From: Bacteroidales bacterium
GTDB lineage: Bacteria; Bacteroidota; Bacteroidia; Bacteroidales; UBA10428
Reading direction: 5' to 3'
DNA: 64,000 nt
Assembly (NCBI GenBank): GCA_016935355.1
Contig: JAFGRC010000024.1
Span: 33,050 to 97,049, forward strand
This document shows positions 48,016-58,037 of this stretch, piece by piece; the stretch's first letter is position 1; every line of letters begins with the position of its first letter. The translations under genes and the position numbers were made by a program. The notes beneath the pieces are model-generated. The model had not been told where the DNA came from. It searched no databases and saw nothing but the letters and a program-made list of their open reading frames with translations.

Positions 48016-50589
48016 ATGAATGAAGCAATGAATCATAAAACAGCGTTCATTCCCCTTTACCTCGGGATTTCCGGTCACCATGACATATGTAACGCGGACA
48101 AACCGCAGCTTAAACAAATGATAAAGGACATCATTGAAGAAAAGAAAGTTCAATATCCGGATACCCCTGTCATAATGCTGACTCCTCTGGCAGAAGGGGC
48201 TGACAGGCTGGCCGCATTTGCATCTCTTGAATGCGGCATATCATTTATCGCACCGCTTCCCATGCCGGTTGACGAATACCGGAAAGACTTTACAACCTCG
48301 GAATCCCTGCATGAATTCAATGAACTGCTTGATAAGGCAGATTCCTGGTTTGAATTGCCTCTACCACACGGAACAAGAACTGAAGAATTGCAGCAAAACA
48401 AAGAAAAACGGGATGAACAGTATTATCAAAACGGATTGTTTATTGCGAGGCAATCGCAATTGCTGATTGCACTCTGGGATGGCATTGATAATGAAAAACA
48501 GGGGGGTACCGCTCACATTGTGAAACTGAGAAAAACCGGCCTGCCGTCATCACACCCGCAATTGCAGCAAAGATTGCAGAATCTCCAGTCAGGTCCTATC
48601 TGCCATATCCTCACGCCGCGCAAAGACTCACCTAAGCCTGCCGGAGCTTTCAAAAAAAAATTGATCTGTTCGGACTATCGGGGCAGTGACGAAAACGCGT
48701 TAGTGGAAATGGACCAGCAGTTGCTCGGTCATGTAGATGCCTATAATCGCGATGTGCAAATGCTTGCCCCAAAACTGAAGGAGAAGATCCGGCAGAGTGA
48801 AGAGAACCTGGTACATGATCAAAGTATTTTAACGTCAAGCCCTGAACTTCAAAGGATCGCACAATACCATGCCATTACAGATTCCCTTGCCACTCATTTT
48901 AAACACAAACGTTTTATCGCTTTAATAATATTGCTGGTGCTTGCAGTGGTTGCATTTATATTTTTTCTGATCCAGCTGGAGTTTTGGCAAAAACCTGTCA
49001 TACTTCTTCTGTATCCCCTGATCATGGGATTGGGTACCTTATGGTTTCTGAATTCAAACAGAAAACGTTACAGAAAAAAACATGACGATTACCGCGCCCT
49101 TTCTGAAGCATTCAGGATTCAGTATTTTCTCTCCATTGCGCAAAGAAGGATCAATGTGTCGGAATATTATCTTCAAAAGTACAAGAGCGAACTTGAGTGG
49201 AGGATCTATGCGCTTCGTGCAGCAATGCTGAAATGCAGCACAGAAGGAATTAAGGGTGCTGTTAATACTGTTGAAAGCAACCTGAGTGATTGCAATTACA
49301 TTAAAGATTACTGGGTGTCAGATCAGCATGAATATTTCAGAAGATCAAGCCTGAAATACAAGCATCTGCATAAAATGCTCCGGTACTCCGGCAATATCCT
49401 GTTTTTTGCATCGTTGGGCGCAGCATTATTCTTATTCTTTATAAGCTTACGAGCGGACCACATACTTACATTCATGAATAACCATGAGGATGTGGCACAT
49501 TCTGTTCTGGTGGTTTGCTCGCTTGGATTTCTCGTTGTTTCAGGAGCAGTCCATGGATACAATGAAAAGATGGCCTTTTCCAGACAATCCAGAACCTTTG
49601 AACAGATGTGCCAGCTTTTCAGAATGGCCGGTGAAAAACTAAGAATTGCAATTGAATCAGATAACCGTAGTGAAGCAGTTGAGATCATCCGGGAACTGGC
49701 ACAGGAATCATTAATGGAAAACCTTGAAGCACATCAACAAGAACTGCAGGTAATCAATACCCTGCTCGAAGAACAAAAAGAGGAACTGTTCCGGCAAAGG
49801 GAAGAACTGAAATCCACCCTTGAAAACCTTCATAAGACACAGCAGCAACTTATTGAATCCGAGAAAATGGCGGCTTTAGGCGGACTTGTTGCCGGAGTAG
49901 CCCATGAGATCAATACACCGGTAGGGATTGGCATTACAGCCATCACCACTTTGATGGATGATTTTGAAAAAATAGCCGGGCTGTTTAATAGAAATGAAAT
50001 CACCCGGGAGGACTTCAGGAAATTCTTAGAATCAACGAAGGATGCAGGAGCACTCATCCAGAAAAATCTTGAACGCACTGCTTCACTTATCCAGAGTTTC
50101 AAACAGGTTTCCGTGGACCAGGTCTCGGAACAGCAACGAATATTTGTTTTCAGGGATTACCTCAATGATATCCTTTCCAGCCTTCAACCGAAATTCAGCG
50201 GAAAGCATATTGATTTTAACATTGAATGCGATGAAAAGCTGGAACTGGACTCTTTCCCCGGTGTCTATGCGCAGATCTTCACCAATTTTTTATTGAACAG
50301 CCTGCAACATGGATTTGCTGACAAGGAGGCAGGTACTATTGGAATTAAAGCTGATATAAACAAAGATTTACTGGAAATCCAGTATCGTGATGATGGGGCA
50401 GGTATCAGCAGGAAAGACCTTCCGCATATCTTCGAACCCTTTTATACCTCGGATCAACGCAAAGGTACAGGACTGGGGCTGAATATTATCTACAACCTTA
50501 TCAAACAAAAACTGCACGGAAACATAACCTGTGAAAGCGAACCGGGGCAAGGGGTGTTGATTAAGATCGAAGTGCCGGTGAATCGATGA
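48016..50589 (+). CDS. predicted SLOG-like N-terminal domain - multi-TM - coiled coil - histidine kinase fusion
   Basis: LGISGHHD...LTPLAEGADRLAAFASLECGISFIAPLPMPVDEY; about 4 TM; MAALGGLVAGVAHEINTPVG; HATPase DDGAGISRKDLPHIFEPFYTSDQRKGTGLGLNII. Confidence 0.85.
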   Translation: MNEAMNHKTAFIPLYLGISGHHDICNADKPQLKQMIKDIIEEKKVQYPDTPVIMLTPLAEGADRLAAFASLECGISFIAPLPMPVDEYRKDFTTSESLHEFNELLDKADSWFELPLPHGTRTEELQQNKEKRDEQYYQNGLFIARQSQLLIALWDGIDNEKQGGTAHIVKLRKTGLPSSHPQLQQRLQNLQSGPICHILTPRKDSPKPAGAFKKKLICSDYRGSDENALVEMDQQLLGHVDAYNRDVQMLAPKLKEKIRQSEENLVHDQSILTSSPELQRIAQYHAITDSLATHFKHKRFIALIILLVLAVVAFIFFLIQLEFWQKPVILLLYPLIMGLGTLWFLNSNRKRYRKKHDDYRALSEAFRIQYFLSIAQRRINVSEYYLQKYKSELEWRIYALRAAMLKCSTEGIKGAVNTVESNLSDCNYIKDYWVSDQHEYFRRSSLKYKHLHKMLRYSGNILFFASLGAALFLFFISLRADHILTFMNNHEDVAHSVLVVCSLGFLVVSGAVHGYNEKMAFSRQSRTFEQMCQLFRMAGEKLRIAIESDNRSEAVEIIRELAQESLMENLEAHQQELQVINTLLEEQKEELFRQREELKSTLENLHKTQQQLIESEKMAALGGLVAGVAHEINTPVGIGITAITTLMDDFEKIAGLFNRNEITREDFRKFLESTKDAGALIQKNLERTASLIQSFKQVSVDQVSEQQRIFVFRDYLNDILSSLQPKFSGKHIDFNIECDEKLELDSFPGVYAQIFTNFLLNSLQHGFADKEAGTIGIKADINKDLLEIQYRDDGAGISRKDLPHIFEPFYTSDQRKGTGLGLNIIYNLIKQKLHGNITCESEPGQGVLIKIEVPVNR

Positions 50590-50691
50590 AGGTATTGTAC
50601 TTCAATACTTTCAGGTTCTGTTGTGGAATCCTTTCATGTGTAAATAATTTAATTTTAATGGTCACATGTAACTCGCGATGAACCCCGAAGG

Positions 50692-50716
50692 ACTCAGCGA
50701 AGCTAATTTAAGCATG
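50692..50716. repeat. 25-bp direct repeat copy 1 (ACTCAGCGAAGCTAATTTAAGCATG)
   Basis: Identical to 50741..50765. Confidence 0.95.
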
Positions 50717-50740
50717 CTTTTTTGTGAACCGAGCTTGCGA

Positions 50741-50765
50741 ACTCAGCGAAGCTAATTTAAGCATG
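50741..50765. repeat. 25-bp direct repeat copy 2 (ACTCAGCGAAGCTAATTTAAGCATG)
   Basis: Identical to 50692..50716, 49 bp apart. Confidence 0.95.
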
Positions 50766-50851
50766 TTAAATTATTTCATGAGATGATCCTGAACAACCTT
50801 TAAAAGATCAAAGATCTCAGGGTGATATCGCACACATCGGTTGAGCAGTAA

Positions 50852-51130
50852 AGAAATCAGCGCAAACCCATCGCTGAAATTGCAGAAGAACTTAATGTAA
50901 ACTATATTGTGGAAGGCAGCGGACAAAAATACGGTAATGCTTTCCGACTGAGGGCACAATTAATTATGGCAGAGCATGAGACCCATCTCTGGGATGAATT
51001 TTACCAACAGGAAATAAACAACGCAGCAAAAATTTTCAATATACAGATCCGGATTGCTGCAATCATTGTCTCAGAACCTTTACTTTCAGGTCCTATGCTT
51101 CATGATGCCAAAACAGGTTGCATATTATCT
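50852..51130 (+). pseudogene. remnant of TolB-like (FlgO/adenylate-cyclase-TPR associated) domain gene
   Basis: RKPIAEIAEELNVNYIVEGSGQKYGNAFRLRAQLIMAEHETHLWDEFYQQEINNAAKIFNIQIRIAAIIVSEP; no ATG start, in-frame stop just upstream, no TPR tail. Confidence 0.65.
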
Positions 51131-51133
51131 TAT

Positions 51134-51161
51134 GTTTCAAGTTTCAAGTTTCAGGTTCAGG
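51134..51161. repeat. heptamer tandem repeat (GTTTCAA)2-GTTTCAG-GTTCAGG spanning the gcvP stop codon
   Basis: Read directly from sequence. Confidence 0.85.
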
Positions 51162-54044
51162 CGGTGTACAGCTACAGACCAGGTTCCGATCACCGTAGGC
51201 TTCATCCACACGGCTTACCGAAGGCCAAAACTTGTGTTCTTCCAGCCATTTCAGCGGAAATGCAGCCTTTGTTCTTGTATAGGAGTGTTTCCATTCATCG
51301 CTTGCTATCATGGTCTCGGTATGGGGCGCATTCTTCAGAACGTTATTATCTGTGTTGCCGGATTCAATCACCTCCTGAATCTCCTGCCAGATTGCCTTCA
51401 TTGCTTCAATGAACCTGTTGAGCTCCTGAAGGGACTCACTTTCGGTGGGTTCCACCATCAGGGTGCCGTGTACCGGAAATGAGAGTGTAGGTGCGTGAAA
51501 ACCATAATCCATAAGTCTTTTGGCAATATCGGCCTCGGTTATGCCCGCGAGATTTTTAAATGCACGGCAGTCGAGGATCATTTCATGCCCGACAAATCCG
51601 TTTGCACCTTTATACAGAACATTATAGTAATCATTCAGGCATGATGCAAGATAGTTCGCATTCAGAATGGCGATCCTGCTGGCATGTGTTAAACCTTCCC
51701 CTCCCATCAGACTGCAATAAGCATGTGAAATGACCAGAATGCTTGCACTTCCGAAGGGTGCGGATGAAACAGCCGAAATACCGCCACTTGTTCCCGTATC
51801 AACCACAGGATGTGCGGGCAGGAACTTTTCCAGATGATTTGCCGCAAGTATGGGTCCCATACCCGGGCCCCCACCCCCATGCGGTATGGCAAAAGTCTTA
51901 TGCAGGTTCAGGTGACAAATATCTGCGCCGATAAAGGCAGGACTGGTCAGTCCGATCTGCGCATTCATATTGGCACCGTCCATATAAACCTGACCACCGT
52001 GCTGGTGAATGATATCGACCATCTCCCGGATTGCCTCTTCAAACACCCCGTGCGTTGAAGGATAGGTGACCATAAAAGCGGCCAGACAGTCGCGGTGTAA
52101 CTCAGCTTTTGCCTTGAGGTCACTTACATCAATATTCCCATGATCATCACAATTGACAACGACAACATTCAGTCCGGCCATTGCAGCGCTTGCCGGATTG
52201 GTACCGTGTGCCGATGCCGGTATCAGCACTACATCGCGGTGCGACTGACCCAGGCTGGCCAGATATTTTTTTATGACCAGCAGTCCGGTATACTCCCCTG
52301 CCGCACCGGAATTGGGCTGAAACGACACCCCATTGAATCCGGTTATGGCCTTTAAAAAATCTCCGAGTTCACGAATGATCTGCTGGTATCCTTCAGCCTG
52401 ATCAACGGGCACAAAAGGATGGATGTTGCCGAATTCCGGCCAGCTTAGCGGCAGCATTTCCACTGCTCCGGTCAGTTTCATGGTACAGGAACCGAGTGAA
52501 ATCATACCGTCTGTCAATGCAAAATCCTTTCGTTCCAGTTGTTTCATATACCGCATCATCCCGGTTTCGCTTCTGTAATTTTTAAATAGCGGCAGGTCCA
52601 TGTACCGGTCCGTACGAAGGAATTGTTCATCGATTTTTACAGTCTGATCTGATCTTGTAATATCCTGCACAGATTGAAAAGCATCTTTGATCTTCCGGAC
52701 ATCCTGACCTGATGCCTGTGCAAAAACTTCAATGATACCGTTCAGGTCAGCGATGGTTGTGGTTTCATCCAGACTGATGCCCACACTTCTGTCGTTGAAA
52801 TACCGGAAGTTAATCCCGTGATCCAGTGCCAGTGAGCGTATCATGTCCTGCGGAACATACCCGGGCAGAGGTACCCTCAGCGTATCAAAAAATACTTTGT
52901 TATCCTGTTGATATCCCAGTTTCGTCAGCATGTCCGACAAGGTTACTGCATATGTATGGATGCGCCGGGCAATGGACTGCAAACCCTCGTATCCGTGGTA
53001 TACCGCATACATTCCGGCCATAATGGCCAGCAAAGCCTGGGATGTACAAATATTGGATGTGGCCTTTTCACGTTTGATATGCTGTTCCCTGGTCTGCAGC
53101 GCCATGCGGTATGCACGCCGGTTCTCCCGGTCAATGGTAACCCCGATGATGCGTCCTGGAATGAAGCGCCTGTATTCACTCTTTGCTGAAAAATAAGCGG
53201 CATGAGGTCCCCCATAGCCCATGGGAATGCCAAACCGTTGTGTTGACCCGACAACCACATCAGCACCCCAGTTTCCCGGGGGTTTCAGCATAACCAGACT
53301 CATAACATCTGCTATCACCGCCAGGGCGATACCGCGGGCATGCAACCGTTCTGCAAATTTAACGTAGTCAACTATTTTTCCATCGCCGGCCGGATACTGT
53401 ACCAATGCGCCAAAGTAGTTTTCCTCAGGATTCATGGTTGTGAAATCACCCGTAACAATTTCAATTTTCAATGCTTCAGCACGGGTTTTTATTACAGCCA
53501 GAGTCTGGGGAAAAATATTAAGATCGATAAAAAAACTTTTGGAACCTTTTGCCAACTTTTCCTTTGAACGTGCATTGTACAGCATGATCATTGCTTCAGC
53601 GGCGGCCGTTCCCTCGTCCAGCAACGAAGCATTGGCCAGCTCCATGCCGGTCAGCCCGGTGATGACCGTCTGAAAATTGAGAAGCGCTTCCAGTCTTCCC
53701 TGTGAAATCTCAGCCTGGTAAGGTGTATAGGAAGTGTACCAGCCCGGATTTTCCAGAATGTTCCGCTGTATTACCGGAGGCATGAAAGTACCATAATACC
53801 CCATGCCGGTATATGTTTTGAATATTTTGTTTCGCTTTGCAATTTTGCGGATCCTGTCAAGGTACTCCTGCTCACTGATGCCTTCCGGAATGACAGGGAA
53901 AGCATTCAGACGAATGGAGGCAGGTATGGTTTTTTCGATCAGTTCATCCAGACTTTCAACCCCGATCTTTTTCAGCATACCCTGCAAATCTGTTGTCCGG
54001 GGACCTGTATGCCGGTATGCAAAATGGTCACTGTTCATGTTCAT
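51144..54044 (-). CDS. gcvP: glycine dehydrogenase (decarboxylating), P-protein
   Basis: FAYRHTGPRTTDLQGMLKKIG; PLP motif CHLNLHKTFAIPHGGGGPGMGPI. Confidence 0.97.
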   Translation of the reverse strand: MNMNSDHFAYRHTGPRTTDLQGMLKKIGVESLDELIEKTIPASIRLNAFPVIPEGISEQEYLDRIRKIAKRNKIFKTYTGMGYYGTFMPPVIQRNILENPGWYTSYTPYQAEISQGRLEALLNFQTVITGLTGMELANASLLDEGTAAAEAMIMLYNARSKEKLAKGSKSFFIDLNIFPQTLAVIKTRAEALKIEIVTGDFTTMNPEENYFGALVQYPAGDGKIVDYVKFAERLHARGIALAVIADVMSLVMLKPPGNWGADVVVGSTQRFGIPMGYGGPHAAYFSAKSEYRRFIPGRIIGVTIDRENRRAYRMALQTREQHIKREKATSNICTSQALLAIMAGMYAVYHGYEGLQSIARRIHTYAVTLSDMLTKLGYQQDNKVFFDTLRVPLPGYVPQDMIRSLALDHGINFRYFNDRSVGISLDETTTIADLNGIIEVFAQASGQDVRKIKDAFQSVQDITRSDQTVKIDEQFLRTDRYMDLPLFKNYRSETGMMRYMKQLERKDFALTDGMISLGSCTMKLTGAVEMLPLSWPEFGNIHPFVPVDQAEGYQQIIRELGDFLKAITGFNGVSFQPNSGAAGEYTGLLVIKKYLASLGQSHRDVVLIPASAHGTNPASAAMAGLNVVVVNCDDHGNIDVSDLKAKAELHRDCLAAFMVTYPSTHGVFEEAIREMVDIIHQHGGQVYMDGANMNAQIGLTSPAFIGADICHLNLHKTFAIPHGGGGPGMGPILAANHLEKFLPAHPVVDTGTSGGISAVSSAPFGSASILVISHAYCSLMGGEGLTHASRIAILNANYLASCLNDYYNVLYKGANGFVGHEMILDCRAFKNLAGITEADIAKRLMDYGFHAPTLSFPVHGTLMVEPTESESLQELNRFIEAMKAIWQEIQEVIESGNTDNNVLKNAPHTETMIASDEWKHSYTRTKAAFPLKWLEEHKFWPSVSRVDEAYGDRNLVCSCTPPEPET

Positions 54045-54081
54045 GGCTCAGGCTTAAAAATTGTAAAAATGCATGACTTCA

Positions 54082-54720
54082 CTATTTCAAAAAAGGATTT
54101 GTATCATATTCGTGTCCGATTGTGGTTGCGGGACCGTGCCCGGGATACACGACCGTATCACGTGGCAGGACCAGCAACTTGTCCCGTATTCCACTGATCA
54201 GCATTCCATAATTTCCACCGAACAAGTCCGTTCTTCCAATGCCGCCATTAAAAAGCACATCCCCGCAAATCAGCAGCTTGTCGGATTCCGAGTACAGACA
54301 AATGCTGCCGGGTGAATGACCCGGCACAAGAATGGTTAGTAAAACCGAATCGCCAAATTCAATTTTTTCATTTTCTTGCAGGAACCTGTCCGGATGCGGA
54401 GGCGTTTCAATTTGAAATCCGAACATGCCGGCAATTTCCCCTGCTTTTTCAAGCAGAAAAAGTTCGTCTCTATGGATCCAGACCGGACAGCCAAATTCCC
54501 TTTTGAAAAAAGCATTTCCTGCAATATGGTCAAAATGGCCATGGGTATTAATGATGCATACAGGACTCAGGGATTCGCCGGCAATAAAGCTTTTCAGTTC
54601 ATTGCACTTGCCATTGTCCCAGCAACCCGGATCAACTATGATGCATTGCCGGGTATCGTCGTGCAGTACCAGGGCATTCACGCCCATATCATTACACACA
54701 AATATTTTAATACCGATCAT
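54082..54720 (-). CDS. MBL-fold hydrolase (glyoxalase II-like)
   Basis: INTHGHFDHIAGNAFF, VPGHSPGSICLY, YPGHGPATTIGHE. Confidence 0.93.
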   Translation of the reverse strand: MIGIKIFVCNDMGVNALVLHDDTRQCIIVDPGCWDNGKCNELKSFIAGESLSPVCIINTHGHFDHIAGNAFFKREFGCPVWIHRDELFLLEKAGEIAGMFGFQIETPPHPDRFLQENEKIEFGDSVLLTILVPGHSPGSICLYSESDKLLICGDVLFNGGIGRTDLFGGNYGMLISGIRDKLLVLPRDTVVYPGHGPATTIGHEYDTNPFLK

Positions 54721-54751
54721 TACATGACATGTAATACGTTTTATTATACTT

Positions 54752-55402
54752 TCATTCCTTGCCCTTCAGCATGGGAACGAAAACGAACAATCCGTGCTCA
54801 GACTTTTCTGTTTTGTTATCCCCCGTTTTTTCAATTAAGGTCATTACCTGTGAGGAACCCTTCCCAAAAGGTAAAACCATCCGTCCTCCAACCTTTAGTT
54901 GCTCAAGCAGGTTTTCGGGAATTTCAGGTGCTGCGGCGGTAATGAGTATTCGATCAAAGGGTCCGTAAGTGGGCAATCCCAGATTGCCGTCACCGTAAAA
55001 AAAATTTACCCGGTAATTCAGTCTGGTGAGCAATGTTTGTGATTTGAGATACAGGTCCTTTTGACGCTCTACGGTATAAACCTTGGCTCCCATTTCAGCC
55101 AGTATTGCCGCCTGATAACCGGAACCTGTTCCGATTTCCAGCACCCTGTTCAAAGGATCCACCGAAAGCAGCTGTGTCTGAAATGCAACCGTATAAGGTT
55201 GTGAAATGGTCTGTCCCGAACCGATCGGAAATGCCTGATCCTTATATGCAAAATTTATGAATCCGGAGTCCATAAATGCATGCCGGGGAACCATATTCAT
55301 GGCCGATAATACACGTTCATCGGTGATCCCTTTTTGCCTAATCTCATCAATGAGCTTCTTTCTTAATCCTTTATGTCGATACCCATCCTCAACTTTTACC
55401 AT
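54752..55402 (-). CDS. pcm: protein-L-isoaspartate O-methyltransferase
   Basis: VPRHAFMDSGFINFAYKDQAFPIGSGQTISQPYTVAFQTQLL; VLEIGTGSGYQAAILAEMG. Confidence 0.95.
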   Translation of the reverse strand: MVKVEDGYRHKGLRKKLIDEIRQKGITDERVLSAMNMVPRHAFMDSGFINFAYKDQAFPIGSGQTISQPYTVAFQTQLLSVDPLNRVLEIGTGSGYQAAILAEMGAKVYTVERQKDLYLKSQTLLTRLNYRVNFFYGDGNLGLPTYGPFDRILITAAAPEIPENLLEQLKVGGRMVLPFGKGSSQVMTLIEKTGDNKTEKSEHGLFVFVPMLKGKE

Positions 55403-55504
55403 AGGGCGGTCCGGCTTTATCAACAAATTTAGTTGATAAGTCGAATCTAAAAAAAAAATCCCCTGTTTCTAAAAAATTTATGTTTGTGTCTAATCCGGGT
55501 TATG

Positions 55505-56443
55505 ATGAATGTAGGAATAATCGGGTCGGGCATCAACCTGAACAGGCATGTCAGGATATTGAGGAAAATTCAGGATGTCAGAATTGTCGGACACTGTTCT
55601 TCATGTGTTTCGCAAAAAAATCTTCCCGGTTCAAATGATCTTGATCACTATCCTGACCCTGATTCGCTGATTGATGATTCCGATGTCATGATCGTAGCGG
55701 ATTCAGGTTATTTGAATTATAAACTGGTTGTAAAAACACTCAGGAAGGCGAAACACGTTTTTCTGTATCCCACTGTTGTGCGGTCGGCAAATGATGCCAT
55801 GCAACTTGTCAAACTGGCCCGTGAGGCAAATGCGTTGCTTAAAGCGGGCAATGTCGGCAGTATAAACCTGAAGGGACTCCACGGTATGATAACGGACGTT
55901 TCAGGGATCAAGTTCATTGAACTTCATTATTATAAAAGTATACGACAGTCATCATCAGCAGATTCAATTCCTGAAGCCCTGCTGATCAATACACAGGTTG
56001 TTCACAGCCTTGTAAAAAGTCCGGTCCTTTCCGTTAAGGCAAAGGGACTGAGCATGCTGTCCGTCAAACCTGAGATCGTCAACGCGCGTCTGGATTACAA
56101 CAATGGATGCGCCGTAAATCTTACCTGCAATACTGTTGCTGCCAGGGATGACTTTGAGTCCACTATAGTTTTAAAAGACAAATGCATTAAATATGATTTC
56201 ATTTCTCACACACTAACCACCTGGAAAATTCAACATAAAATAAGTCATAAAGATTCGCCACTGATTATTGACAATGTTGAAATCGAGCATACTGATCCAC
56301 TTTTTGATGAACTTTCCGGCTTCATTTTATCCGCAGGCTCAGGATCCAGACATCAGACCGATAACGAATGCGGATTTGAACCTTTTATGCTTGCGGAAAG
56401 AATCCTGGAAAAAGTAAGAAAAAGCGTCATTCAATTTACCTGA
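55505..56443 (+). CDS. divergent Gfo/Idh/MocA-like NAD-binding protein
   Basis: MNVGIIGSGINLNRHVRILRKIQDVRIVGHCSS Rossmann start; VFLYPTVVRSANDAMQLVKLAREANALLKAGNVG. Confidence 0.7.
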   Translation: MNVGIIGSGINLNRHVRILRKIQDVRIVGHCSSCVSQKNLPGSNDLDHYPDPDSLIDDSDVMIVADSGYLNYKLVVKTLRKAKHVFLYPTVVRSANDAMQLVKLAREANALLKAGNVGSINLKGLHGMITDVSGIKFIELHYYKSIRQSSSADSIPEALLINTQVVHSLVKSPVLSVKAKGLSMLSVKPEIVNARLDYNNGCAVNLTCNTVAARDDFESTIVLKDKCIKYDFISHTLTTWKIQHKISHKDSPLIIDNVEIEHTDPLFDELSGFILSAGSGSRHQTDNECGFEPFMLAERILEKVRKSVIQFT

Positions 56444-56609
56444 AAATTCACACGCCAAGCGATGTACCTCTTGTGATCCAAAGTCTCTGCAACAAAAAGG
56501 ATCCGGATGTATTTATCGAATTCTGTATTGTGATTAATTCAATAATTGATGCCATATTTGCTTTTCCTGAAAAAACCAGATCTTATAGGACAGCTTAAAT
56601 AAGTTCATT

Positions 56610-58037
56610 ATGAACGGTTCCCCGGTTATGAACAAAAGGGTTCAGACACTGAAATATTTCATTGCCGATTTTCTGTCAGCATTTATAAGCTGGAACGTTG
56701 CTGCGTATCATTTCAAACAGTATCTGATAACTTATCCCCGGAACGAAGGAATTTCCGCTTCGCCTTACCAGGTATACTACTGCGGCCTGATCCTGGTGCC
56801 TGTTTTCTGGCTTCTGCTTTACAGCCTTTCAGGATATTACAAAGATGTATACCGGAAATCAAGATTGTCTGAACTTCTGCAAACAATCGGCAATACATTT
56901 ATTGGCGTGGTTGTTCTTTTTCTGATACTGGATGGAAAGCTGAACCTATACCTATATAATGATTCCCTGTACGCGTTGTATTTCTTTTCCCATTTTCTGA
57001 TAACCTATATACCCCGGTTCATCATCACAACCATTACCGCAAAGCAGATCCGGCGTGGTAAAATCGGTTTTAACACCCTGATCATCGGCAGCAATGCAAA
57101 AGCTGTCGATACATATCTTGAAATAAAGGACCAGGCAAGAAGAAACGGGAACATATTCGTGGGTTTCATCGATGTGGATGATAAGACAAAAAACCTGCTT
57201 TCTGAATATATGAAACACCTGGGCAGCATCGACAACATCCGGAATGTTATATCAGGCCATAAAATTGAGGAAGTAATCATTGCCATTGAGTCATCTGAGC
57301 ATCATCTGATCAACCGGATTATCAACAAGCTGATTGAATCTGATGTGGTCATCAAAGCCATTCCGAGCATCCATGATATACTGACCGGTAAGGTGAAAAT
57401 GAATTCGATACTCAGTATGCCTTTGATATTGGTATCACATCAATTGATGCCGGCCTGGCAGGAAAATGTAAAAAACATACTGGACTTTACCATTGCATTC
57501 CTGGCACTGTTGATCACCCTGCCGCTTACGCTCTTTTTGATCGTTGGAATCAGCATCACTTCACCGGGACCGGTATTCTACAGCCATGAACGCATTGGCA
57601 GGTATGGCAAACCTTTTACCATATATAAATTCCGTTCCATGCACACGGGAGCCGAAAAAAACGGTCCCGAACTCTCTTCAAAAAACGATGACAGAATTAC
57701 CAGATTCGGCAGGTTTATGCGCAGAACCCGGTTTGATGAAATCCCCAATTTTTATAATGTATTGAAAGGTGACATGTCTCTTGTCGGTCCCCGTCCCGAA
57801 CGCAAGTATTTCATTGACAAGATTGTGGAAAAAGAACCGCATTACATGCACCTGCTTAAGGTGAAACCGGGCATAACCTCGTGGGGACAGGTTCAGTATG
57901 GATATGCGGAAAACGTTGAGCAAATGGTGGCGCGACTGAAATATGACCTGATCTATCTGGATAACATGTCGCTTTATGTGGATCTCAAGATCATAATATA
58001 TACCATATTAACCATTCTGAAGAGAAAGGGTGTCTGA
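56610..58037 (+). CDS. polyprenyl glycosylphosphotransferase (WcaJ/WbaP-like sugar transferase)
   Basis: SPGPVFYSHERIGRYGKPFTIYKFRSMH, TRFDEIPNFYNVLKGDMSLVGPRPERKYF, KPGITSWGQVQYGYAENVEQMVARLKYDLIYL. Confidence 0.94.
   Translation: MNGSPVMNKRVQTLKYFIADFLSAFISWNVAAYHFKQYLITYPRNEGISASPYQVYYCGLILVPVFWLLLYSLSGYYKDVYRKSRLSELLQTIGNTFIGVVVLFLILDGKLNLYLYNDSLYALYFFSHFLITYIPRFIITTITAKQIRRGKIGFNTLIIGSNAKAVDTYLEIKDQARRNGNIFVGFIDVDDKTKNLLSEYMKHLGSIDNIRNVISGHKIEEVIIAIESSEHHLINRIINKLIESDVVIKAIPSIHDILTGKVKMNSILSMPLILVSHQLMPAWQENVKNILDFTIAFLALLITLPLTLFLIVGISITSPGPVFYSHERIGRYGKPFTIYKFRSMHTGAEKNGPELSSKNDDRITRFGRFMRRTRFDEIPNFYNVLKGDMSLVGPRPERKYFIDKIVEKEPHYMHLLKVKPGITSWGQVQYGYAENVEQMVARLKYDLIYLDNMSLYVDLKIIIYTILTILKRKGV

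Noticed and set aside
50692-50765. Possible minimal CRISPR (two 25-bp repeats)
   Set aside because: Only two copies, a 24-bp intervening sequence related to the repeat flank, no cas genes in the window.
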